A stretch of 64,000 nucleotides of DNA from contig JBOFJQ010000018.1 of NCBI GenBank assembly GCA_051656905.1, positions 55,817 through 119,816 on the forward strand, given 5' to 3'. This document shows positions 24,469-32,814 of this stretch, in pieces. A model generated the notes under the pieces. The model searched no databases. It was not told where the DNA came from and was given only the letters and a program-made list of their open reading frames with translations. Position numbers and translations under genes: made by a program. The DNA is from JAGNZR01 sp051656905. Lineage in GTDB: Bacteria > Fusobacteriota > Fusobacteriia > Fusobacteriales > Fusobacteriaceae. Positions within the stretch are counted from its first letter, which is position 1. Every line of letters starts with the position of its first letter.

Positions 24469-26574
24469 TTATTCTGCTGGAGTAGCCTCAATTTGTAAGT
24501 TAGAAAGGTCTGCTTTTACTATAAGAATATTTAATTTATCTCCTAATTTAAATCTTTTATCAGTATTAGCTCCAACCATTTCATATTCTTGCTCATCAAA
24601 TTCGTAGTAATCATCTTTTGATTCAACTACATCCCAAGAACACTCTATGTTTTCAGATGTTTCAAAGAATACTCTTTTATTACTAAATCCTGTGATTGTA
24701 GCTTCAAAAACTTGACCAACTTTATCACGCATATAATCTACTATTTTAATTTTTTTACTTTCATCTTCAACTTTCATAGCGTCTCTCTCTGTTTTAGATA
24801 TATGGATACAGATTGAATCTAAAACTTCATTTAACCATTTAAGTTCTTTCTTACTAGGAAGTCCACTTAAAAGTATTCCTGAGATTCTATGAATCATTAA
24901 GTCAGCATATCTTCTAATTGGTGATGTAAAGTGTGTGTAGTAACCTGATGCAAGTCCAAAGTGACCTGTATTTTCTTTCGTATATCTAGCTTGTTTTAAC
25001 GCCATTAATATATTCTTATGAACAATTAAATTTGTTCCTTTTGCTTTTGAATCTTCTATTATAGATTGGAACTTTTTAGGATGAACATCCTCAATAGAGT
25101 TTATTCTATATTTGAATTTTGTTAATATCTCATTTAAAACTACCATTCTTTCCATATCTGGCTTATCATGTGTTCTATAGATTGAAGGTACTTCCATCCA
25201 GAATATTTTCTCTGCTATAGCTTCATTAGCTGCAATCATAAAGTCTTCAATTATTCTTTCTGATTCTCCACGCTCTATTTTTTTAACCTGCTTAACTTTT
25301 CCTTTTTCATCTAATATAACTTTTGATTCTGGAATATCAAAGTCGATACTTCCTCTGTTATATTTAGCTGCTCTAATAAATTTTGAAAGTTCAACCATAG
25401 TTTTAACTTCTTCAACTATATCTGCATATTCAGTAAGTGCTGCCTCTTCCCCTGCAAGCATTCTGTTTACATTATTATATGTCATTCTATGAACTGTATT
25501 AATTACTGACTTATATGTGTCTGCTGATAATACTTTTCCTTTTTCATCATATATAATTTCACAACTGAATGTAAGTTTATCTTCACCTTGATTTAATGAA
25601 CAAATTCCATTGGATAACTCTTTCGGGAACATAGGTAAAACTCTATCTACCATATATACCGAGTTTCCTCTCTTCTGTGCTTCTTTATCTAAAGCTGATC
25701 CAACTGGAATATAGTGAGAAACGTCTGCTATGGCTACTATAAGTTTATATCCACCATTTGTTAACTTTTCAACATATACAGCGTCATCTAAGTCTTTTGC
25801 GTCGTCTCCATCTATTGTAATTATTTTTAATTTTGTTAAATCTTTTCTTTTAGCTTTTTCTTCACTTGAGACAGAAACTGGAATTCTTCTAGCCTCTGCT
25901 ATTGCCTCATCTGGAAAACTTTCGCTCATCCCTTCTCTTCTAATTAAAGCTTCTAATAAGTCATCTGTATTATCAGGACTTCCTAAAACTTCTATAATTT
26001 CCCCTTCAGGTTTCTTTCCTTTGTCTCCCCAAGAGTTAATTTTTACTACAACTAATTTACCATCTTCAACTTTTTTCATTCCTCTATAAGGAACAAAAAT
26101 ATCACTTCCGAAAGAGTGGTTAGGTACTACGAATCCAAAGTTTTCTCTTCTTTGGAAAGTTCCAACTACTGTATCTCTATTTCTTTTAAGGATCTTTATA
26201 ACATCCCCTTCTTTTTTACTCTTATCATAATACCCTTCTTTTACTTTTATAAGAACAGTATCTCCATCTAAAGCTCCATTAAAGTGAACTTTTGGAATAA
26301 AAATCCCCTCTGTTGGTGTATCAACAAAAGCAAATCTATCTTTAACCATGTTAAATTCACCCTTGATAAATCCTAATCTTTCCGGTGTACTATATTTTCC
26401 ACGATTATTTTTCATAAGCTCACCATTTTCTACCATCTGGTCTAGCATATTTTTATTATCACCTTTAAACTTAGGCGACCACCCTGCTAATTTTATTATC
26501 TCTTCATATTTCAAACTTGTATTTTTTTCAAAGATTTTTTTTATTTTTTCTAATTCTTTTGAATAATCTAACAT
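24469..26574 (-). CDS. rnr: Ribonuclease R
   Basis: A 701-aa 3'-5' exoribonuclease. The N-terminus is a helix-turn-helix/cold-shock region, then the RNB catalytic domain with IDGDDAKDLDDAVYV (the metal-binding aspartates) and SIYRTHDKP, then HFTSPIRRYADL, and a C-terminal S1 domain. The longer reading frame (26610) would add 12 residues overlapping yqeK. AAGGAGG sits correctly before ATG 26574 (MLDYSKEL), so I use that. It degrades structured and tmRNA-tagged mRNAs and is in one operon with smpB. Confidence 0.96.
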   Translation of the reverse strand: MLDYSKELEKIKKIFEKNTSLKYEEIIKLAGWSPKFKGDNKNMLDQMVENGELMKNNRGKYSTPERLGFIKGEFNMVKDRFAFVDTPTEGIFIPKVHFNGALDGDTVLIKVKEGYYDKSKKEGDVIKILKRNRDTVVGTFQRRENFGFVVPNHSFGSDIFVPYRGMKKVEDGKLVVVKINSWGDKGKKPEGEIIEVLGSPDNTDDLLEALIRREGMSESFPDEAIAEARRIPVSVSSEEKAKRKDLTKLKIITIDGDDAKDLDDAVYVEKLTNGGYKLIVAIADVSHYIPVGSALDKEAQKRGNSVYMVDRVLPMFPKELSNGICSLNQGEDKLTFSCEIIYDEKGKVLSADTYKSVINTVHRMTYNNVNRMLAGEEAALTEYADIVEEVKTMVELSKFIRAAKYNRGSIDFDIPESKVILDEKGKVKQVKKIERGESERIIEDFMIAANEAIAEKIFWMEVPSIYRTHDKPDMERMVVLNEILTKFKYRINSIEDVHPKKFQSIIEDSKAKGTNLIVHKNILMALKQARYTKENTGHFGLASGYYTHFTSPIRRYADLMIHRISGILLSGLPSKKELKWLNEVLDSICIHISKTERDAMKVEDESKKIKIVDYMRDKVGQVFEATITGFSNKRVFFETSENIECSWDVVESKDDYYEFDEQEYEMVGANTDKRFKLGDKLNILIVKADLSNLQIEATPAE

Positions 26575-26576
26575 AT

Positions 26577-27152
26577 TTACTTCCTCCTTTTTACTACCTC
26601 TAAAAGCCAATCCCTTATTTCATAAGCATTGGGATGAATAACTTTATTATTAGTAGAAAGGTATAGTATCTTCCTCTCTATTTCATAAAGCATTGCTTCA
26701 TCTATATTTTTTTTAACTAACGCTCTAATTTCATCTACATGTGGATAATTTCTTGCTGGTTCTATTCCATCAGCTATATATACAATTTTTTCAAGTAGAG
26801 ACATTCCTCCTCTACCTATTGTATGGTATTTAACTGCATTTAAAATATCAATATCATAAATATTATATTTTTCAATTGCATATACCGCTGCTGCAAAACC
26901 ATGAATTATCACACTCTTTGCCTCAGGACTTTCTAATTCTTTATAGTCATATCCTTTGCACATTTCTTCTAACTTTCCAACATTTTCTTCTTTTAAAATA
27001 TCATGTAATAATACAGCTATTTTTATTTTTTCTTGTGAAACCTTATATTTTCTAGATATTTTTCTAGCAGTTTCCAAGACTCTTATTACGTGATTATATC
27101 TGTTTTCTGAAACTCTGCTTTTCAAATCTAAGTATAAATCGTCAATCAACAT
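26577..27152 (-). CDS. yqeK: YqeK-type HD phosphohydrolase (Ap4A hydrolase)
   Basis: A 191-aa HD-domain protein. The metal-binding set is visible: NRYNHVIRVLETA, VLLHDILKE (HD), VIIHGFAAA, YHTIGRGGM and IVYIADGIEP. This YqeK family hydrolyses diadenosine tetraphosphate symmetrically. In many bacteria it follows nadD and precedes rsfS; here it lies between a GerMN protein and rnr, without nadD. It ends two bases before the rnr start. Confidence 0.88.
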   Translation of the reverse strand: MLIDDLYLDLKSRVSENRYNHVIRVLETARKISRKYKVSQEKIKIAVLLHDILKEENVGKLEEMCKGYDYKELESPEAKSVIIHGFAAAVYAIEKYNIYDIDILNAVKYHTIGRGGMSLLEKIVYIADGIEPARNYPHVDEIRALVKKNIDEAMLYEIERKILYLSTNNKVIHPNAYEIRDWLLEVVKRRK

Positions 27153-27172
27153 TTTTTAACCACCTCTGTTTC

Positions 27173-27694
27173 CTATATATCTGTATTCTTATTGTAATAC
27201 TGTTCAAACACACCTGTTCCTTCTTTATTATTTATTAAGAACTTAACTCTTTCCACACCACCTAAATCCACTAAAGAATTACTTAAAGAGTATAATATAT
27301 AAATAATTTTTTTAGAATCTCCTTTAAATTCAGCATTTTCTTCTAAATTTATATAAAGATCTTTTCCTGAGAAAAAGCAATTAATAAAACCTAAATTTTG
27401 GGATATAATCCCTCTTTCAAGTAATAGAGTAGAGATATTCTCCACCACTATTTTTACTACTTCACTTTTGTTTTGAGTATATTTAACATTTACCTCAACC
27501 ATTTCTAGTCTTGTTAAATTATTATTAGGAACATATAATCCTAATGAAACTTTTTCATCCTCTACTTTTGCTGGCATAGTCTTATCAAATACTATTTCAT
27601 TAACTTTTTGACCATCCTCTTTTACACTAAAATAATTTATTCCTGTTGCAATTGCTAATATTATTGATAGTATTGTTATAATTTTTAATTTCAT
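27173..27694 (-). CDS. GerMN-domain envelope protein
   Basis: A 173-aa protein with an N-terminal membrane anchor or signal (residues 4-23). The rest fits the GerMN fold seen in GerM and LpqB: SLGLYVPNNN, VVKIVVENISTLLLERG, then KDLYINLEENAEFKG and SLVDLGGVERVKFLIN. It lies 20 bases before yqeK and downstream of the amidase. GerM-like proteins sit at the cell envelope, and the amidase neighbour fits a cell-wall role (inference). No sporulation is implied here. Confidence 0.72.
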   Translation of the reverse strand: MKLKIITILSIILAIATGINYFSVKEDGQKVNEIVFDKTMPAKVEDEKVSLGLYVPNNNLTRLEMVEVNVKYTQNKSEVVKIVVENISTLLLERGIISQNLGFINCFFSGKDLYINLEENAEFKGDSKKIIYILYSLSNSLVDLGGVERVKFLINNKEGTGVFEQYYNKNTDI

Positions 27695-27728
27695 TAAAAA
27701 ATCACCTCTTAATTTTATATAATTTTAA

Positions 27729-28778
27729 TTACATTTGAAAATATTCTCTTACCTCTGCAGCTATAGCAGATGCCATTTTTTTCTGATTTGCTGCCTGAAC
27801 TATCTTGCTTCTATCTTGTGGATTTGTTAAAAATCCTAACTCCACTAAAACCCCTGGAATAGCTGTATTTGCTCTTCCCAGACCTCTAAGAACAGCAAAA
27901 TTTGCTCCTTGAATACCATTGTTTTTCATTACCATAGTACGTGAGACATTATCTACAATCCCTCTTGCTAATTTAGCAGATACTTCCTGATACTTCTTAT
28001 ATTCTAGCTCTCCTAATATTTGAGAAATACTTCCAGATTTTTCACCAAAACTGTCTCCGAAACTATTTTCATATTGAGCAATTCTAGCTGCGTATGGAGA
28101 TGACGTCTTAGAAAAGTAAAAAACGTCTACTCCTCTTGGAGTTCTACTTGTACTTGCATTTACATGCAAACTTATAAACATATCTGCTTCTCTCTTATTC
28201 GCTAAGTTTGGTCTTTGCGATAAGCTAATGAAAGTATCATTGCTTCTTGTAAGTATTACATCAAAATCTTTAGATAGGTTATCTCTTAAATATTTGGCAA
28301 CATTTAGGACTATATCTTTTTCATTTCTTCCAGCTGTTGAAGCTCCAGGATCTTTTCCACCATGTCCTGGGTCTATCACTATAGTAAATCTTTTATTAGC
28401 AGCTTTATCAAATTTAACTACTAGTTTACCACTTGTTGTTATTATTTTAAATGATTTCCCACTTGTTTGTTTTATAAAAAATCCCATTCCATTTCCCATA
28501 TTTACAGCTTTAAAATCTTCAATATCACTATTTTTAATACTATTGTTTTTAATTGGTGATAATAGTTTAGTATTTTTTATTTCTAAAAATATTAATTGAT
28601 TTTTTTCATCATAATTCACTGAGTAATTCGCCTTTATCCCAGTGTTAAACTGGAACGTTAACTCTTTTGTTCTTGAATTTGACGTAATATTTTTTATCCC
28701 AGCTTCAGCTCCGAAGATAATATTATTAAAAATAAAAAATAGCCCTAATAACCAAACACTTAATCTCTTAAAACACAT
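27729..28778 (-). CDS. N-acetylmuramoyl-L-alanine amidase (AmiC type)
   Basis: A 349-aa periplasmic amidase. Signal peptide at residues 1-24, an AMIN-like beta domain at 25-125, then Amidase_3: VIDPGHGGKDPGA (Zn His), GRNEKDIVLNVAKYL (Glu), FISLHVNAS (His) and GVLVELGFLTNPQD (catalytic Glu). It cleaves the amide between MurNAc and the stem peptide during cell separation. GAGAG precedes ATG. It is the first gene of the amidase-GerMN-yqeK-rnr-smpB run, separated from yajC by a terminator. Confidence 0.94.
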   Translation of the reverse strand: MCFKRLSVWLLGLFFIFNNIIFGAEAGIKNITSNSRTKELTFQFNTGIKANYSVNYDEKNQLIFLEIKNTKLLSPIKNNSIKNSDIEDFKAVNMGNGMGFFIKQTSGKSFKIITTSGKLVVKFDKAANKRFTIVIDPGHGGKDPGASTAGRNEKDIVLNVAKYLRDNLSKDFDVILTRSNDTFISLSQRPNLANKREADMFISLHVNASTSRTPRGVDVFYFSKTSSPYAARIAQYENSFGDSFGEKSGSISQILGELEYKKYQEVSAKLARGIVDNVSRTMVMKNNGIQGANFAVLRGLGRANTAIPGVLVELGFLTNPQDRSKIVQAANQKKMASAIAAEVREYFQM

Positions 28779-28811
28779 TTTCTCTCCTATAAATTCCTTT
28801 AATTATTTATA

Positions 28812-28849
28812 TTTTTAAAAAAAAAAGTGCCTTTATTATACTCAGCACT
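28812..28849 (-). terminator. Terminator after yajC
   Basis: AGTGC / GCACT stem with a large loop, then about ten T on the minus strand. Confidence 0.65.
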
Positions 28850-28870
28850 CTTTAGAATTTCAATATTTAA

Positions 28871-29146
28871 CTATTTTGTAAGAACTGCTGCTATAGCTGC
28901 TTTTCTAACTGTTAGCTTAACACCTTTATCAACTCTAATATCTGCATACTCTTCTGTTGTAGATATTATTGTCCCCTTGATTCCACCAGATGTTACAACT
29001 TCAGTTCCCTCTTTTAACGAATCTATCATCTCTTTGTGTTTCTTTTGCTTTTTCTTATTAGGTAATATTAATAAGAAATAAAATACTGCTATCCATAATA
29101 CCATTGTTATAATCATGTTACCGTATTGCCCTAAAAAACCTGTCAT
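28871..29146 (-). CDS. yajC: Sec translocon accessory protein YajC
   Basis: A 91-aa single-pass inner-membrane protein. Membrane helix at residues 8-30 (NMIITMVLWIAVFYFLLILP) followed by the family motif PNKKKQKKHKEM and LKEGTEVVTSGGIKGTI. GGAGGGG before ATG 29146 decides the start; an upstream ATG at 29209 would lie inside the promoter palindrome and has no ribosome-binding site. It partners SecDF. SecD/F are not adjacent here. Confidence 0.95.
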   Translation of the reverse strand: MTGFLGQYGNMIITMVLWIAVFYFLLILPNKKKQKKHKEMIDSLKEGTEVVTSGGIKGTIISTTEEYADIRVDKGVKLTVRKAAIAAVLTK

Positions 29147-29158
29147 TTTCCCCTCCAC

Positions 29159-29204
29159 AGTGCATTTGTTATATGTTAATATTATAACATATAACAAATG
29201 CACT
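29159..29204. repeat. 20-bp perfect inverted repeat overlapping the yajC promoter
   Basis: AGTGCATTTGTTATATGTTA and its complement, with a 6-nt centre (29179-29184). It covers the -35/-10 spacer, the -10 and the transcription start region of yajC. No T-run follows on either strand, so it is unlikely to be a terminator. Confidence 0.85.
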
Positions 29205-29209
29205 TTCAA
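29181..29209 (-). promoter_or_regulatory. yajC promoter
   Basis: TTGAAA, 17-bp spacer, TATAAT on the minus strand. The -10 sits in the centre of the 20-bp inverted repeat. Confidence 0.8.
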
Positions 29210-29353
29210 TTATTTAGTTAAGAAAGCTTAAACTCTATAAATAAATCTCTATTTATTTATTTAATTTGAAATAATAGTCTATTTAATGTATAATTTCATT
29301 AGGATTATTCCTAATTAATTTATATAAAAATTTAAAAATATGAAAGGATAACA

Positions 29354-30130
29354 ATGAAAATTTCAATATTAGGTAGTGGAAGTTCAGGAAACTCCATTTT
29401 TTTAGACATCTGCAATTATAAGATACTTATTGATGCTGGCTTTAGTTGTAAAAAACTAGAAGAAAAACTAAATGGAATCGGTGAATCTTTAGAAAATATT
29501 CAAGGTATCCTTATAACACATGAGCATATGGATCATCTTATGGGAGCTGGTATAGCTTCAAGAAAATACAATATTCCAATATACATAACTCAAGAAAGTT
29601 ACGAATCTGGATTAGAAAAATTAGGAAAAATAGAATCTGAAAATCTTATTTTTATAGAAAAAGATTTCTACTTAGGGACTTCTGTTAAAGTTTATCCTTT
29701 TGAAGTAATGCACGATGCTGCTAAAACTTTAGGATTTAGAATCATCGGGGAAAACTCTAAAAGTATCGCTATCTCAACTGACATTGGATATGTTGATAAC
29801 AGAGTAAGAGAACATTTTAAGAATGTTGATATTATAGTTATTGAGTGTAATTATGATTATAATATGTTAATGAATTGCAAATATCCTTGGGATTTAAAAC
29901 ATAGAGTTAAAGGTAGAAATGGGCATCTTTGCAATAGTGATGCTGGTCAATTAATTTGTGATGTTTATTCATCTAAATTAAAAAAAATATACTTAGCACA
30001 TGTAAGTAAAGATAGTAATAACTATGAAATTGCTTTAAATACAGTAAAATCACAACTTTCAGCCTCTAATATCACATTAGACGTTGAGATTGCATATCAA
30101 GATAAATGGACAGATTTATTTAAAATTTAA
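29354..30130 (+). CDS. MBL-fold hydrolase, WalJ/YycJ family
   Basis: A 258-aa metallo-beta-lactamase-fold protein. Motifs: KISILGSGSSGNS at the start (hallmark of WalJ/YycJ), LITHEHMDHLMG (HxHxDH), EVMHDAAKT, and STDIGYVD. The family is a putative 5'-3' exonuclease or DNA-repair phosphodiesterase linked to cell-wall and replication coordination in Firmicutes, where it neighbours WalRK. No walRK here. It starts a two-gene plus-strand unit. Confidence 0.88.
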   Translation: MKISILGSGSSGNSIFLDICNYKILIDAGFSCKKLEEKLNGIGESLENIQGILITHEHMDHLMGAGIASRKYNIPIYITQESYESGLEKLGKIESENLIFIEKDFYLGTSVKVYPFEVMHDAAKTLGFRIIGENSKSIAISTDIGYVDNRVREHFKNVDIIVIECNYDYNMLMNCKYPWDLKHRVKGRNGHLCNSDAGQLICDVYSSKLKKIYLAHVSKDSNNYEIALNTVKSQLSASNITLDVEIAYQDKWTDLFKI

Positions 30131-30147
30131 TTTTAAAGGAGTACTTT

Positions 30148-30726
30148 ATGACACCTGATTCTTTATGGGAAGAGTTGATTTTTGAAATGGGAACTATTGT
30201 AAACTCTGGAAATAATCAGAGTAAAAAATTTATTATAGGTAGTGGAAATAGAAAAGCTCCTATACTTTTTATTGGAGATGATTCCAATCTTTTTATTAAT
30301 GAAAATTTAAGCGTTCAACCTGGTTCTAGTGGTGAATTTTTAGTGAAGCTTTGCGATACATCTGAAATTTATCCTGATCTTTACTACATTACAACACTTA
30401 CTAAAACTGAACTGAAATTTAGAGAGTATTTTGAAAAAGAGCAAGTCGCTTTAAAAGATCTTTTAGATATGCAAATTGCTCTTATTAATCCAAAGATTAT
30501 AGTAGCTTTAGGTGATCGTGTTGCAGAAATTTTACTAAACAGAGAGGTAAATTTTCAAAATGAGAGAGGAGAAGTTTTAGATTTTGCTGGAAACATGAAG
30601 CTTTTAATTACTTTTGAACCTAGTTTTGCAAAACAATCAAGAGAAAACTTAGGAAAAAAATCTCAAGTTGCAATAGATTTTTGGAATGACTTAAAACAAA
30701 TTTATAACTTTATAAGTTCTAATTAA
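30148..30726 (+). CDS. Divergent uracil-DNA glycosylase-like protein
   Basis: A 192-aa protein resembling family 4 uracil-DNA glycosylases (UdgX/SPO1 polymerase-associated type): KAPILFIGDDSNLF at the place of the usual GEAPG motif, FLVKLCD, YYITTLTKTE in place of YITNVVKC, then LINPKIIVALGDRVAEILL, which is the strongest match, and TFEPSFAKQ instead of the usual HP motif. The catalytic motif and the four iron-sulphur cysteines are absent, so enzymatic activity is doubtful. It lies 17 bases after the WalJ-like gene, probably cotranscribed. Confidence 0.7.
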   Translation: MTPDSLWEELIFEMGTIVNSGNNQSKKFIIGSGNRKAPILFIGDDSNLFINENLSVQPGSSGEFLVKLCDTSEIYPDLYYITTLTKTELKFREYFEKEQVALKDLLDMQIALINPKIIVALGDRVAEILLNREVNFQNERGEVLDFAGNMKLLITFEPSFAKQSRENLGKKSQVAIDFWNDLKQIYNFISSN

Positions 30727-30783
30727 ATTTAAGTTTTTAACTGGTATTTTAGTTTTTTACTAAAAATTTAATTTTTTGAAATT

Positions 30784-30835
30784 AAATAGGTTTGAAAATT
30801 ATTGATTCCTCAGTAATTTTCAAACCTATTTTTAT
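30784..30835. terminator. Bidirectional terminator
   Basis: Perfect stem AAATAGGTTTGAAAATTA / TAATTTTCAAACCTATTT with T-rich flanks, between convergent genes. Confidence 0.88.
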
Positions 30836-30845
30836 TTATTTATTT

Positions 30846-31823
30846 CTAATTTGAAAAATCTAGCTGTTCTAGTTTATCTAAAACATCATTTAGATATTTT
30901 TTTTGCCCCTCAGAGAAATTTTTATTTTCAGGAAGTGTAGCTGTATTCACCATAGCTCCATTTTCTAGTGAAACTCTATATTTGTTAGGTGTTGTCATAT
31001 CATTTTTCATAGTGTTAATTATTGTGTAAACATAGTAACTTATATCTGGATAAATAGATGCCACAACAACTTTTCCATCGTATAATGAATCTTGGTAAAA
31101 AGATGCTCCAATTACTTTAACATTTTCAGCTTCATAGGCAGCTTCTATGACTCCCAATCCACTTTTCGATGCCATGTGATATATTGTATCTGCACCTTCA
31201 TCTATTAGTTCTTGACCTACTATATATCCCAAGTATGGGCTTTCATATGGATTTTCACCTTTTTTTACTTTTTCATCTATAAATTTAGGCAATATTTTAA
31301 TATTGGGATTAACAGATTTTACACCTTGTTTAAATTTATAAAATACATAATCAGTTACATCACTTTTTCTAATACCAACAAATGCAACTATCTTATCCTT
31401 TGTTTGTTGAGCAGCCATAACTCCCGCCAAATAAGCTGGTTTTTCTAATTCTAATATAATAGTTGTTATATTAAATACCTTCTCAACTTTACTATCTATA
31501 AGAACAAACCTTGTATCTATATTTTTTTCTGCATATTTTATTAGTTCATCGTTATACATTTTAGTGTCTGTTATTACTAAATTATAATTTTTAGTAGACA
31601 AAACTTTCTCTAAAGGAATTCTCTTCTCCTTTGATAAATCGATATCTATAACATCTAGAGTTATATCAAAATCTTTTTTAGCTCTCTTCAATCCATCAAA
31701 AATTCCTTTCTCTAACCCTATATAGTCATCTCCCTTTGAAGTATTAAAGAATACGACATTTAGGCTTTCAGCAAATAGACTTAGTGAGATTATTAAAAAA
31801 AATATTCCCATAATTTTTTTCAT
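30846..31823 (-). CDS. BMP/PnrA-family periplasmic binding protein (envelope operon)
   Basis: A 325-aa binding protein with a signal peptide (residues 1-18, FFLIISLSLFA) and no lipobox Cys. The BMP-family fold is recognisable: LNVVFFNTSKGD, KPAYLAGVMAAQ, KIVAFVGIRKSDV, then DTIYHMASKSGLGVIEAA. PnrA-type proteins bind purine nucleosides for ABC importers, but no permease or ATPase is nearby. It is the last gene of an operon with an outer-membrane barrel, a family 2 glycosyltransferase and a GH16 hydrolase, so here it may be a periplasmic sugar or nucleoside binder for a polymer-processing system (inference). Confidence 0.75.
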   Translation of the reverse strand: MKKIMGIFFLIISLSLFAESLNVVFFNTSKGDDYIGLEKGIFDGLKRAKKDFDITLDVIDIDLSKEKRIPLEKVLSTKNYNLVITDTKMYNDELIKYAEKNIDTRFVLIDSKVEKVFNITTIILELEKPAYLAGVMAAQQTKDKIVAFVGIRKSDVTDYVFYKFKQGVKSVNPNIKILPKFIDEKVKKGENPYESPYLGYIVGQELIDEGADTIYHMASKSGLGVIEAAYEAENVKVIGASFYQDSLYDGKVVVASIYPDISYYVYTIINTMKNDMTTPNKYRVSLENGAMVNTATLPENKNFSEGQKKYLNDVLDKLEQLDFSN

Positions 31824-31836
31824 ACCTTCTCAACTC

Positions 31837-32814
31837 CTACCATCTATATTTTATACCTGCCAAAGCCTGAGCTTGCCAGCTCCAATCAGCTACATTGTTA
31901 TATTCTATTCTTCTCCAGTTTCTGTATTCAGCCCCCACAGATAATATTAAACTTAAATCCTTTGCAAGGAATTTTTCATATTCAATATAAGGTAACATAT
32001 ACGTCGAATAAACTGCTCTCTCTGATTGATGAGTATAAGCAGCATTCCATCTAAATGGTTTACTATTATATTCATAAGGATCTAATCCAAACTCTGTTTT
32101 TAAAGCAATCGAATCTTTTCCATTTTCAAAAATATATTTATAGAAAATCTTTGTCAAATAAAACTCCATATATACAACTGTGTTTTCGCCGTATTTCTCT
32201 TCTGGATATCCTGCTCTATTTGGTTTTGCATTATCAGAAAAAAATTGTCTCGCTACTATAGTTCTTCCGCTATAATCCCACGTTTCAAAAGCTTTTCCAT
32301 ATTCTAAAGATAGCCCTACATCATTTTGATATGATGCACCACTATCCTCATATACCATATATGAATAAAATGGTGATAATAATAACCAATCAAAATATTT
32401 TGGATAATATCTAGCAAAATTAAATTTTTCCGATATGATATAAGCTTTATTATTAAAATAGTCTCTATACTCTATATCAGTACTATGCTTAATTTTTGTT
32501 TCTCCTATTCCTCCATGATGGAAAAAATACTCAACCTTAGTATCGTGACCATCTCTCCAGTCATCTTTATCCCCTCTATACTCTCTAAGTCTAAATTTAA
32601 CTGACTGGTTTTCCAGTGTATCACTCCAACCATTTAATTCGTATCTTGTCTTTTTATTACCTGGTCCATAATCTAAATCTTTTTCATTTCTACCATAGGC
32701 TCTAGAATTTAGATTCAACTCTCCTTGCCCATACGCAATTGAAGACAGAACTAAAAGAACTGCCAACATTTCTATTTTCTTCTGTTTTCCTCTCATATCT
32801 AATATTTTTACCAT
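31837..32814 (-). CDS. Predicted outer-membrane beta-barrel of the polysaccharide operon
   Basis: A 325-aa protein with a signal peptide (residues 13-30, MLAVLLVLSSIAYGQ), then an extended run of alternating aromatic and charged residues typical of a beta-barrel, ending GIKYRW. The terminal aromatic is Trp, a variant of the usual Phe. Small barrels like KdgM move oligosaccharides. ATG 32814 overlaps the end of the glycosyltransferase gene by seven bases and has GGAG ten bases upstream. I infer an outer-membrane channel for the product of the operon. Confidence 0.62.
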   Translation of the reverse strand: MVKILDMRGKQKKIEMLAVLLVLSSIAYGQGELNLNSRAYGRNEKDLDYGPGNKKTRYELNGWSDTLENQSVKFRLREYRGDKDDWRDGHDTKVEYFFHHGGIGETKIKHSTDIEYRDYFNNKAYIISEKFNFARYYPKYFDWLLLSPFYSYMVYEDSGASYQNDVGLSLEYGKAFETWDYSGRTIVARQFFSDNAKPNRAGYPEEKYGENTVVYMEFYLTKIFYKYIFENGKDSIALKTEFGLDPYEYNSKPFRWNAAYTHQSERAVYSTYMLPYIEYEKFLAKDLSLILSVGAEYRNWRRIEYNNVADWSWQAQALAGIKYRW

